Position numbers and translations under genes: made by a program. 64,000 nucleotides of DNA from Rhizophlyctis rosea. Taxonomy: Eukaryota; Chytridiomycota; Chytridiomycetes; Rhizophlyctidales; Rhizophlyctidaceae. Below, in pieces: positions 45,561 through 57,200 of this stretch (positions are counted from its first letter, which is position 1; each line of letters begins with the position of its first letter). Where the stretch lies: positions 98,833-162,832 of the forward strand of contig JADGJC010000065.1 in NCBI GenBank assembly GCA_027596075.1, written 5' to 3'. The notes under the pieces were generated by a model. That model was not told the origin of the DNA, did not search any database, and saw only the letters and a list, made by a program, of their open reading frames with translations.

Positions 45561-47339
45561 ATGGCATCATACATAGAACTTCAAAACTATCAGGTCCAGC
45601 TCATACTCACGATAGTAGAGATCATCGTCGTGCTCACACTGCAATCATGTGTCCTTGCAATCCTAGCCCACAAGAACCTTTACGACTGCAAAGTGGTCCT
45701 GGAAGCCGGCGGTCTATCCCGCTTTCTCCGCTCGATCGGTTTGGGACGTAAGAGAGGATGGGTGGTCGTTGGCGCACTCATCCTTTTTCAAGTCGGGGGC
45801 CTCATTGACACCCTCCTCTGGGCCACGGCATCGAAGACCGTACAAGCATCTTACGACACGACTTTTACCGGTTTAGGCACAACACTAAAGGCGGACGGAA
45901 CCCGGAATACACAATTCTTCTCTAGTTTAACGGACTGGGACCCCAATGCCAAACTTGCTTCATTGGTTTTGGGCGACGGAGCCAGGGAACCCTTCCGCGT
46001 AGACAACGGATCCATCATCATTCCACCCTTCAACATAACAACCAAATTTGGCTATAACTGGATTATGTTCGAAAAGAGCAACTATTACGTCGCCATCAAA
46101 TTACCCGGGAACCTGACAAAAACAAGCACGACCGACGACGTACAATTCTTCACAGACTTTCCATGTAATCCATCCGTCGATCACTGCCTCCAAATCGACA
46201 TGCGAAAACCCGAAGCCTTCTACCGAGGTTACGGCGACATATTCGACCTCGGCAACTCCCAAGCAAGTGGGCAACTCCTCCCAGACATCACAACCCAACA
46301 GCTCGACACCGCAACATACCAATTCGGAACAACAATCCACGAAGACGGCACAGGCTACATGGTCGAAACCATCAAACGCGCATTCACATTCGCGAACTTC
46401 TGTCCGGGCAACCTCACCACCGCCTCCCAATGCCTCTCCAAAGCCTCAACAATGGATCTCGCAACATCCACAGCATTCCTCTCCCGAGTCTCAAACGCGA
46501 CATACTTTATACAAGGCATGCGCATCAAATCCTCCGGCAACGCACCAGCCTTGTTCTGTTCCATCAGCGTGACCTCTACTGATTCCGGTGCCATTAGCGG
46601 TGAATGCGTCTCCTACTCCGTCACCCTCTCCCCAATCCGCCACAGCATCCCCATCTCCTCCCTCCCCACCGTCCCCCAAGTCGACTGCACCCCAACGGCA
46701 GTAGTAAGCTTCCTAGGCTACAACGGCACCACCCTGAGACCCACCTGCGTAGGCCGTAAAGGTGCCGGCCTATTCATCGAATGGCCCGTCATGACTTACT
46801 TCGGCATGGAACTCCGCGAAAGTCTCTTCACAGGTGGCGTAGAACATTATGACCGACCAATCATAAACCCCGACGCGATGACTATCCGTGGAATGGGTAG
46901 CAACATCGAACTCCTCTTCCACCCCTCATCGCAATCCACACCCTTCACACTCTCCGCAAAAGGCACACACCTCCTCCCCCGAACCCGTCTCAGCCTCCTC
47001 CCACTCCTCCTAACCGTCATACCCGCCATAATACTCCTCATCCTCTCCACACTCTACCTCCACCTGCGTCCAACCGCCCGACATTACCGCCTGACGCTGT
47101 CGCAGACACTAGCCGAGGGGACTGTGCGCACTGAGGAAGAATCAAAACAATTGAGGGGGCGAGAGGTGTTCTCCTTGATTAGGGAGGAGGGAGAGGGGAG
47201 GCCGGTAGTGTGTATTACCGACGAGGCCATACCGATTGTTATGGGTGGACGGGTTGGAATTGAGGTTAGGAGGGGGGTTGGGGAGGGGAGTGGAGAAAGT
47301 AAGGAGGTGTTGATTGGGGAGAAGGGTCATACCGTCTAG
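45561..47339 (+). CDS. Multi-pass membrane protein of unknown function
   Basis: This is one uninterrupted frame of 592 residues from the ATG at 45561. Hydrophobic segments lie at about 12-35 (LILTIVEIIVVLTLQSCVLA), 66-87 (GWVVVGALILFQVGGLIDTL) and 478-502 (SLLPLLLTVIPAIILLILST). Between the second and third is a large ~390-residue domain with repeated Cys and N-glycosylation sequons, so it is probably extracellular or luminal. The C-terminal ~90 residues are charged and presumably cytosolic. I do not recognise the family. It lies between the ERD2-like gene and the OTU-GTPase-RING gene, with no evidence of a functional link. Confidence 0.75.
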   Translation: MASYIELQNYQVQLILTIVEIIVVLTLQSCVLAILAHKNLYDCKVVLEAGGLSRFLRSIGLGRKRGWVVVGALILFQVGGLIDTLLWATASKTVQASYDTTFTGLGTTLKADGTRNTQFFSSLTDWDPNAKLASLVLGDGAREPFRVDNGSIIIPPFNITTKFGYNWIMFEKSNYYVAIKLPGNLTKTSTTDDVQFFTDFPCNPSVDHCLQIDMRKPEAFYRGYGDIFDLGNSQASGQLLPDITTQQLDTATYQFGTTIHEDGTGYMVETIKRAFTFANFCPGNLTTASQCLSKASTMDLATSTAFLSRVSNATYFIQGMRIKSSGNAPALFCSISVTSTDSGAISGECVSYSVTLSPIRHSIPISSLPTVPQVDCTPTAVVSFLGYNGTTLRPTCVGRKGAGLFIEWPVMTYFGMELRESLFTGGVEHYDRPIINPDAMTIRGMGSNIELLFHPSSQSTPFTLSAKGTHLLPRTRLSLLPLLLTVIPAIILLILSTLYLHLRPTARHYRLTLSQTLAEGTVRTEEESKQLRGREVFSLIREEGEGRPVVCITDEAIPIVMGGRVGIEVRRGVGEGSGESKEVLIGEKGHTV

Positions 47340-48662
47340 GAGGTTGCAATTTTGGAAGAGTTGGCGTAATGAAGGGCCCTAGGTTGGGGATTTAAATTCG
47401 GTCTGGCATCGAAATTCGGGAAAGGAATAGTTACCAGGTTGTGAAGCAGCATCTTCCCTTCCTCTAGGTGTGGGTTTTCTTATCATGTATACACTATATT
47501 TCGTAGAACGGAACGTAACGTTCCATCATCACGGGATCAAAGAGGTGCTGAACTCTGGTTTACGCGATGCCGGGCATTGGTGATTCGTCCCTGAGGGCTG
47601 TACCAGTCGTTCGGGGTACACGGACTGAGATCAAGGTGATGAGAAAAAGAGGGGAGGGAAGTCGGGAGCGTATGGAAGTGTTGATGGAGGAAAAGGGCAG
47701 GTTTTCTGGTCAGATAAGAGGAATGTCATGTGAAGAAAAATAACAAAGAAGTAACATTTTCAAGATTTGATTTACATGTGCTGAAGTTCGAAACCAATTG
47801 AGTGTTCGTTCCCTCATGCCTCAAAATCTCAGTCCACGAAGACCATACTGATGTTTGGAGTTTCAGAAATAGCAATACAATTGATGAGCTCTATGGAACG
47901 GGGCAACTGCAGTGGCGGCATGGTCTGGGCTGTCACAGCATATTGACTCCGTTATTGTCAAGTGGATCCGGTTTCATAGCAATATCATAATGCAGAGAAA
48001 CTGTGAAACTGGAGCCATATGGGTGGTGCAATCGACGTCAAACAGAACGCTGGTTCAAGGAATCTATGTTCACAGCCTACCAACTTTGTGCACCTGTGTG
48101 ACGGTGCCGAAGGCTTCCGCTGTTTGAAGTCACGCTGAAATCATGGTCATATGCAACAAAAAGACTTCTACAGAGCGGTGAAATTCGACACGAGCCGTGC
48201 TTGCGAAGGGAGCTGCGGGGGCTGCGCACTGCACCTCTCCCGCCGGTCGCAGCCTGGGCGCGTCCACTGTGAGTGGCATTAGCAAAAGGCAAATTAGGCT
48301 AAAGGTGAATTCCCGTCATCATTCCTTGCTGATGAATCCATCAGACCGGGAGTGTGGGATTACATGTTTTGGGAGTTGCACAGTCGGGGGATTCTTGTGG
48401 CTTAGACGACGCGTGAGAGTGGAAGGGATTGTGACACCATGTTTTCCCGACACGCAGCCGGGACGCCCAGATGGGCACCGTGGAATGCCCGCACGCCTTT
48501 CTCCGCCTCCCGACACACCAGATTCTTCAGGCCACCTGGCCACATATGTACCAAAGCAACAAGATCGCCCTGTTGGAATCTTCGTTGCTGTTTTGTTATG
48601 CTGCTCATGATTGAGAGCCGACCGGCGAACACACTTCTTCTCGTAAGCCCGCACTAAACAAG
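47340..48662. other. Intergenic, no gene recognised
   Basis: This is the upstream region of the OTU-GTPase-RING gene. Short open frames on both strands have no family resemblance. The promoter of the downstream gene should be here. Confidence 0.35.
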
Positions 48663-51600
48663 ATGTTATCAGCCCACGAAGAAGGTCCATCTACCTCCGC
48701 AACAGACCCACAACGTAAAACATGGGAGGAACCTCAATTGACGTCGCTGGGTGGGTACTCCCATTTCTACTCTCTCTTGTCAAGCGCGTTCCACATGTGT
48801 AGCTAAATGGCATCTCCCAGAATTTGGCGACAAGGCGAGGGAATTCTTCCAGATGTTGGAGCGTGTGGAATCACACACGCCTGAGCTTCAACTTGGTATG
48901 GCTTTGAAGGAGTTTGCTATTAATTTCGAAGGGAGTTCTGAACTGACCTGACGGGGTTCATCAGTGACTACCAGTTTTGTTGGCGATTGCCTATTTGAGG
49001 CGCTGGCCATTGGGGAGGGAAGGAAACGAGACGCACAAGCAGTTCGGTTGGCAATCACTCTCTATCTGCGCAACCATCCCCATCAACTCGAATCTCTCGT
49101 TCGAGACGAGGATCTTGGCGGTCCTCATCAGCAGACCACGATTACTACGATCGACCAGTATATTTCATCGATGGAACGTCCCGGCACCTGGGGAAGTCGC
49201 CATGAGATATTGGCGTTTGCTTCTTGTACAAATCGACCTGTCGTGATAATCACTGGCCGCGAGCACATCAACCCCGTTTGGCCACCGATGCAGCCGGGTC
49301 CAATGGGTGAGCCCATTTATGTAGCTTACCTTGAGGGCACCAACCATTATTTCGGAGTGACTTTGAAAAGAGGTCAGTAGATATGTTCTCCCAAATGCCA
49401 TGTCGCCTTTTGACCGAGTCAGTTTTTTTTAGCCGAGCTGCCCTTACGAGAGATGCTCATCCATCAATCTGAAGTCAACCGTATGGTCACAAAAGCACAA
49501 CTGGCCCTCGACAGACTACCACCTAGTGTACCTTCTCCCCTCCGTGAACAAACTCGACTTCATTTGGAAGGCCTGGAGCGGGAACCATTCGTGGTGACTT
49601 TACATGGGCCAATGGGGGTGGGCAAAACCTCACTCTTAATCCGCATCCTTGGCAAGGACTGTTTAGTTGATGGGGATGGGGGACGAAGTGTCAGTGCTGT
49701 GCCTGTCGAAATATCATCGAACGAGGGCGTAGATTATCACATAGGGGTGCAGAGTTTTACCCGGGAGGAATTAGAGGGAGAGATCTGTCCTGAGCTGCTC
49801 AAAATGGCATCGGACTTCCCACCTGCAAAGAATTTGCTTGAGGCCTTGTGCTTGCATACCAACTTTCGCACTTCTGAAGACGGGCCGGCGGAGGATCCTC
49901 GTTTTGTGTTGCGTGACGAGGTCCTCGAGCTCCTCCAGTCCAACACCTCTTTGAGACCCCTCGAACGTATTCCGACCCAAACCGAACTCCGTCGTAGCCT
50001 CAAACTCGCCACGGCCTATACCACCAAAGATAAGGACAGCCAACTCTACCTACGATTGATCACCACCAAACGTGTCACTCTGTCTGGTCCCTTCCACTTC
50101 CCTCCTGGTCTCACTTTTGTTGACCTTCCCGGAGAGCTCGAAGCGATGACATTCTACTGGCGTAAACTCTACGAAAAATCCGACTTCAAACTCTATCTAC
50201 AGCCCATTAAGCGAGCAATCTCCGACATGGAAAGCATGACAGCAAGGGGCATCACCGAGAAATTCCCGTTTATCTTTTCGTCCGACAACGCGGCTCGGGG
50301 TGTCCTAGATCGTTTTGCGGTGATATTCACCGAGAGTATGACGTTGTCGGGGAGACTAGGGAACGCAGGTGACATGTACGGCTTTGATGAGACTTATGGG
50401 TTGGAGAAACAGGTGTTATGGGCGCGCAATGAGGATTTGCGCAGTAGGGTGCGCAAGTTAGTTTATGATGCATATCTCCAATTAGTCCCATTCGATAACC
50501 ACCATCTTCTCGAGTCCGCTAGCCGCTTGCCAATCCTGACGGTGGACTCGGATCCGGGTGATAGACTTACAGATCGGCCTTGGTTGAGGGGTATCGACAA
50601 ACTGATGGAATTGTTAATATCCCGCGCAACTGGTCAGCGTTTGTGCAGCACACACGAAGATTTGAGACGGTTGTTCGGTGGGGTGGAGGATATGGTCAAC
50701 CATCCAACAAATGACCGGCAACGTGTCGCAACGGACTTACAAAATGTCCTGGACGGTGTGCAGCAATCTGTCGAGGGTCGAATCACCAATTTCCTCAATG
50801 CGGTATCATGGGCGGACTATGAGCGTCTGCTGGGAGCAGGGCCGGAGTTTGGGATGCTGGAACCTGCAATGTGTGGGAGGATCTGGTTCATCCGTCGTCA
50901 GAAGAAGGTGGCCTGGAACACCTTTCAGAAAGCCTTGGAAGTGGGAGGTACTTATCACAATAGAGGTCAAGCCGTGGACATCTCCAATTCCCTGGCTGGT
51001 GTGATCGTCCTTGAGCGGGCGTGGGCAAATTTCTTCCACGATACCCAGTTGCTGCGGGATAGTATCTACAATGACCGGTTCAACCCCTCTATCCATACCC
51101 TCCCGATCAACATTGCTCAAAACCTTGGCAACGGACTACTTCGAGTGGGGGAAATTCTCGCCCAATCGACAGCGCGACTCGGTTCACGTATCCAATCCAT
51201 TATCGAAACCAGTATTCAACGCACGATTGGGTCGCACTACCACAATGCGCTCGTCCGTACACAACAAGGATGTTACGATCAAATGGAAGAAAATGTCAAA
51301 AACATTATCCGCATCAATTTCCCTGCCTTCCAAGCCGATGCCGTCCCGAGGCTCAATCAGGAGCTCGCCCAATTTGCCCGCGATGTAAGTTGCTCGTATG
51401 CAAGAGAAGATCTAATAAATAGTCACATAACACTGGAATCAGCTGCAGAATTTGTCCCGAGAATTTCATCGTTCAACCTACCCAACAGTCGAAGCGTATC
51501 TCAGTGAGCTTGACGAATCTTACCGTGAATCTTGCAAACCCCTATTGGAATGGGCCGGGAAATTCTTGCAAGAAATCACGCCGGAATCAAACGTAAGGCG

Positions 51601-51806
51601 TCCAGTAACCGTAGTACCCATGCGATCGAAGTCTCAAACTCACTTCAACTTTGCAGCGGTTCAATGTAGACAAATGCATCATTTGTTTGGATAGCATTTT
51701 CGTGGGGCGGAACAAACAGTTGGGTTGTGGGCACATTTACCATGCACTTTGTATTGATCCCTGGTTGGATGACCACGATTTTTGTCCAACGTGCCGTCGA
51801 AGCTAA
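48663..51806 (+). CDS. OTU protease - large GTPase - RING-H2 fusion protein
   Basis: Six exons (48663-48750, 48803-48895, 48965-49372, 49433-51384, 51443-51592, 51657-51806) join with every phase matching into 946 residues. Residues ~61-196 are OTU-like: GDCLFEAL puts the nucleophile at Cys69, PGTWGSRHEILAFA is the conserved middle, and NHYFGVTL gives His188. Residues ~240-600 hold a GTPase of the dynamin/GBP-like class: P-loop GPMGVGKTS (255-263) and switch II FVDLPGE (DLPG 427-430). A long alpha-rich stretch follows to ~897. Residues 904-943 form a RING-H2 finger: C904, C907, C921, H923, H926, C929, C940, C943. So a predicted deubiquitinase, a mechanical GTPase and a predicted E3 ligase lie on one chain. 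Joining of the first two domains rests on a 60-nt GTCAGT...TTTTAG intron that removes an in-frame TAG. Confidence 0.82.
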
Positions 51807-53387
51807 GCTCAACCCATGGATAGTATGATGAACACATTTGCGGATGCTGGGAAGAGTCCCACGCTTAGCCTATCTCTAGTATCAGTCTATCATAGAAACC
51901 AGATTATCACCAAGAATTTTGTTTCATCGCATTCTTATGGCAATCATGGACCAAACGTATCATTGTCTAACTTCTTGCATTGTCATATTGTTTGGTGATG
52001 TTGTAGACCATTATTGCCACTGGGTCGTGCTGATCCCGATAGGCATACTAGCCCTTTTTGATGCCGACTTTCTAAATGTTCAATTATATGCCCAAGAGCT
52101 TTCGGAAGTCTGCGACGAGCATGTGGACTATCTGTCATTTGAGGTACGCAGGTGGCGTGTTCATCGCAGATGATGGTGGAAGCATTGACGCCAGATTACC
52201 TTACCATTCAGGCAATGGCTTGAGGATAATTGAAGAGCATCTTCACATGTACCGTTGAGGTTTGTTATGAAGGCACGGACCGCCTCTTCTTTGTTGGAGC
52301 ACAAAGAGTTGAAATTATGGAAGGGTTGAAAGAAACGACGAGGGGTTGATTGGTGGCGCAGGAATTCGGTCTGGAATCGAACATTGGGAAACTGATGGCA
52401 GCAGAATTTAGAACACATACACATCCCTACCTTCTATGTTTGAGCCGCCTGTTCATGTATAAATCCATTGTATGATACTAAAATCTTTATCAGTCCTCTT
52501 GATTCTCTTTCTCACTCGTGACGATTGACCCTCTCAAGTTGATGCATGCTGTATGCCTTTCCACCTTGACTTGCACGGCGTCTTTCATAGGTTTCATGCA
52601 TTTTTCGGCGATTGACAGCGTGGAGTCGGCAGCCGTGACGCCAGATACAGTTTCACAGGGAGTTCCACAATCCTTCTCATCCAGTGCATGATGCGACAAG
52701 TGCCACACGGTTTCATCTTCTGCCAGGGGAACGGGGCGTTTCAGTGACTGCCTTTCTCACCCTTCATTAGACATTGTCGTGTGGCGGCACCAGGTAATGA
52801 GACATTCAGATGCAGTTACCACAAACAACCGCGCATCTGTTTCCTTGAGTGTCTTACTTGAAACCCAGCTGCGCAAATGAAATATGGTTCCCTGCTGGGT
52901 CCTGACTCGGCCGCATGAGCATCTCATATATGCTCTGTTTCATTGCGGCCAAAATGCCAGCCACTTGATCGTTCATAGCTGTTCTACGGGTATGTTGATT
53001 GATTCACTGCGCGCGGTATTCACATGTTGTAATGGATTGATTCATGATGTGGAGAAGTCTTGTTATGCAGAGACAAACTGTTCCGCTGATCTGATTCTGT
53101 AACGCTGCTTTCTCAAGAGTGGTGTTCGCTGCGTTCTTATAACATGACTGAGCTTCACCGCCCTTCCATCAGAATCGCGGATTCATTCCTCCTGTGCGTC
53201 AATTACCGTCGTTCCCCTGTCGCCCTACCGCGGAGCGAAGTGGTAAAGTCATCAGAATGTCAATCGAAGGACGCGGCATTGTCACCACGGTAGAGTCCGC
53301 CAGTGAGTGTCAGCTTTGTTTTTCATGAAGAACTGTTGATGCATCGGAAGTTGGACCTCAATTCTTATCCCTCTCGTCCCATAATCC
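51807..53387. other. Intergenic, no gene recognised
   Basis: This is the 3' flank of the OTU-GTPase-RING gene. I see no supported coding frame and no structured RNA. Confidence 0.35.
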
Positions 53388-54201
53388 ATGCACTCAGCGC
53401 TGGGAATCACCGAGCTCGTGCTAAGATCCGTCGCAAACAAAGACCTGCGAAACGTCCGTCACCTCTCGAAGCACTTCAATAAGTCCACGATTCAGGCATA
53501 CAAAGATCGACGCTCAACTTTCGCCCTTCTCTCCCTCGCTTCGAGCCTCCTACGGTCCCAGCGCCACCAATTTGCAACGTGACCTCCTTTCCACCGCTAT
53601 CAGAACGGGCGATACGAAGGATCTTCCCGAGGGATTCAGATTCCTCAATATCATACTGCGATGCAAGGATCACCGGTTGGTGGAGGGGCGCCGGCTGGCC
53701 ATGGAGTTCACCCCCGTCGACAACGCCACAGCGCCTCGTGTTGACGGGAAATCAACCATTGGGATGCAGTTCGCACCCATTCCCGCCATTGACCCCACCA
53801 CCCCGCCAAACCCGTCCACAGTCCCTCAACAAATCATATCTCGTCCAGCCATATTCCGGTTCATCAACCTGCTATGGTCCCGACTTCATATTGACACTCA
53901 CTGATACTGATGAATAAAAGCCTTCTGGGACGAGTATGGATTTGAATCGACCCGGGAGTTCATCAACGTCAATTACGAAAAGCCAGCGCCACTTCAGCAC
54001 AGCATCTACCCGTGCAGACCATGGCGACAGCTGTACGAGCCCATGTCTCCGTTCTTCTCAGACTCCGAATGTTCCGTACGTAAATGCGCAAGCGCTTCAT
54101 GGGAATATATACGCAACCTCAAGGGTCCCGCTGGACGACGTGACCGTGAAGGCTTCAACTGCTGCAAGATTGAATGCTGTCTTCCCTTATGGCGCACTTA
54201 A
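53388..54201 (+). CDS. Small F-box-like protein, one frame break
   Basis: The ATG at 53388 opens a short F-box-like segment (ITELVLRSVANKDLRNVRHLS, then KHFNKSTIQAYKD), a form common in fungal F-box proteins. The frame then shifts by one near 53560, continuing as LQRDLLSTAIRTGDTKDLP. An intron with a CTGAT-type branch site probably ends at 53920, followed by FWDEYGFESTREFINVNYEKP and a Cys-rich end (CCKIECCLPLWRT) that stops at 54199-54201. The donor of that intron is uncertain (GTCCAG near 53841 keeps phase). The frame break could be a sequencing error or decay. The substrate-binding part resembles nothing I know. Confidence 0.45.
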
Positions 54202-57200
54202 TGGCTCAACCGCTGCTGAGATGAGTTGGCGTTCATAAACTGACGTACAACAGCGTGCGCTCAGCCAGTGCAACCGGTGTTGGACAATAGAGGGCATCAA
54301 CTTTTGGTCACGACGTTGTGCTGATGTACAACGCATCCACCGCTAATCCAAGCAGCATTAATTTTATCGTATTTACAACCTTACACTCCTGACCGTCTAT
54401 AACTTGTCAGGCGTCTAGGTTAGCATGGGTGAGTTTTGTAAAGCCGCCGCTCACACATACGACTTTCAAAGAAAAGTGACAGCGCCGTTGGAGTTACCGT
54501 ACTTAGTACCTTGATCAAAACAAGGTCGTGTGAACTTCCATCGATAGTCGGTTGGGAATGGTCCCTCCCGGCCTTCACTTTTCCATCGTCTTCCGCCCAC
54601 ATACTCCACGTTGTGCAATTCACACCCCTTCGGAACTTCTGACGCAAAAAAGATTGCTGAATCATGATGATAACGAAAAGTACGCCAGCCGCCAAGTTTT
54701 GGTTGCTCGTGAAGTACATCAAAATTGTTGTGTGGTGTTATTCTACAGAGAGTGCGGGTGTCGATCGATTTCCACATCAGCAGACACACCCTCGCCAGCA
54801 GTTCTTGCTACGACGTAGTGGCAATGAGTCATGGGGCGGCGACACGTATGGCGATGCTTGTCCACCTATTCAGAACTGTTTTAGGACATTATATGATGAG
54901 GTGTATGACTTCCGGCAAAGTCATGGAGTTAACTACGGTGGGGTTTTCCGGTTGTCGAAAGTGTGGATAATGGCGTACGGGTCGTCTCCGATGCTGCACA
55001 GCAAGCGAACGTTGCCAAATGCTAACTCTTCCCCTTCCCCTTTCGCATCCCCCTTCCCCTTCCCCGTCCGCTACATATGCTGCAGAATCAAATCTCTCAT
55101 GGCCATGTAATTCTTCGACGGCCCGTACCAACATCCTGCCGGTTATTCACGGATTGTGAGGGGGCATCCTCTAAAGACCCAGACTATAGATGGACAGCCT
55201 CAGATATGCCTTTTTCTCCTCCGTTTCCGAAGTCCATTACCAGGGCGAGCCTCTTCAAAAGAATTCCATAGCAAATACAAAAAGGTGAGAAAGGAAGTTG
55301 TCTTATCTGAACGACTACTAACGACTGTTTTGGACTGAACATGAGAGGCTTCAAACTCTTCGAATGCATGATGCTGGTCATGTTTGGAATGCTCGTGATG
55401 GTTTATTGTCAACCGCATAAGCAGACTACCAAACTTCGCTACTGCACGCCTTTCACAGCCACAGCTGAACACCGATTCCATATCAAAGAATTTTGTTAAA
55501 AACTCCAAACTGATCGTCGGTTCCAGGGTCGTTTGCTGATTAGGGTTTCGGGGAATCACAAATCACATTGAGGACCTCTCCAAAGGTACCCACGGCTTAA
55601 AGAATGATCGCGTCAAAGTGTTCCCATTTTTGCTACTTATCGGTCATTATGACGGTCTTTTGACAATCTAAAAGGTTTAGAGGATATGAGCGGGTTTTCG
55701 AGAGTTCAAGGCCAGCTCAGCGCCATGCAAGTCGAGACCCTGAATTCATGCATACAAAACCAATCCCATCCGCATAAGCGGTTTTGAGCTGTTTTTGCAT
55801 ATGGCAGCCATTGTAGTCGTTGTCATTGATTCAGCGAACTCAACTGAGGGAATCCCCGCATAGAATACTTCTGGATTGCACCGTCCTTTGCAATTTATGA
55901 TCAACCACTTCAACCCCAGCCCCAGCAATGTACCACCAAGTCGAGAAGAATTTCAGGAGCGGGACTTCGTTTCGTTCCTACAGCAACATCGATGGTGAGG
56001 TTTGCGTGTGAGATGAGCGTTCTTCTTTTGCTTCTCAATACTCCTTCCATTCTGTGCATTGAGCGGGCTCAGAACATATCAAATACGAAGAACATGTGGC
56101 ATATCCTCAAGCGGGTTTGAACGCTTTGTCATTTAGCTTACTGTCTCTTTGTGCTGCCATATTTGCTCTTCTTCCAATGGGAAGCGATCACTGGTGAGTG
56201 AAAAAATAGCTCATGAAAGCCGCAGCCTCGACATGCAGGCCGGGGTCAGGGGAATAGACGGGGAGGAGCTATGCATCTTGATGCGCACGCCATTAGCTGT
56301 CATATTTTGAATTGTACGCCCGCTGAATACTCAATCTCTGTCTCCGCCGCTGCTGGAGAATGTTGACAGTGACCGCGAGTTGATTGAACATAGGGATTCA
56401 TTATCACGTGGTAATGCTGCAAACAAACATATTGTACAAAGGTGGAGCTGAGAGGAATCACGGTTTGTCGTCCCCGGCTATTATGTGCAACTCTTCTGTT
56501 CGACTATGGCACTTGAATCAGTTCGATGAGACGTTCAATGGGGAAGTAGAAATCCGCGCCCATTCTCAAAAAAAGAAGCAAATGACTCTCAAGCCTATCT
56601 CAAAGTCAAAGGCACATGTGACAATTCCAGTGACTGCAAGTACGGCAGTACTCCACCTCAAGTTGCCCTGTGATTCGGGAGCAGATCAACCCATCAGGAG
56701 GCCCCTTTGACACAGTCCGTTGGGTGTTGACCTCCCCGACCATCCCCAATCTTGCATGGCCCGTTTGCGTCTGCCGTGATTCACTTCACTCACATTTCAG
56801 CAGCTAAGAAGAGTGTGGATTGACGTGACAGCAGATAAGCGCCTCAGCGCGGCAACTTTGGATTGTGTGGACCAGGTATATGTTGGTCTAGTACCACCAA
56901 CAGACAGAGCCGCCGCCTCCAAGACGTCGTCAACAAATCTTACTGGGAGGGTGGGAACCAAGTCGTGAGACTGCAGTACGTATGGTGGACTGATATCCCC
57001 ACGTAGCAACATATGAGGTTGGCTTTCCAATCCCTTCTTTTTTTCCGAAAGCGGGTGATGTTCTGTACGAGATGATGCATATCAACTCTCATCGTTCCAT
57101 TTGAATGTATGTCGCCGATTGATGTAGCACCTGCTTGTGTGATTTTGCAAATATACGGCAGAATGAATGTCGCATTCTCATTGGACATCGGAACTCTGGC

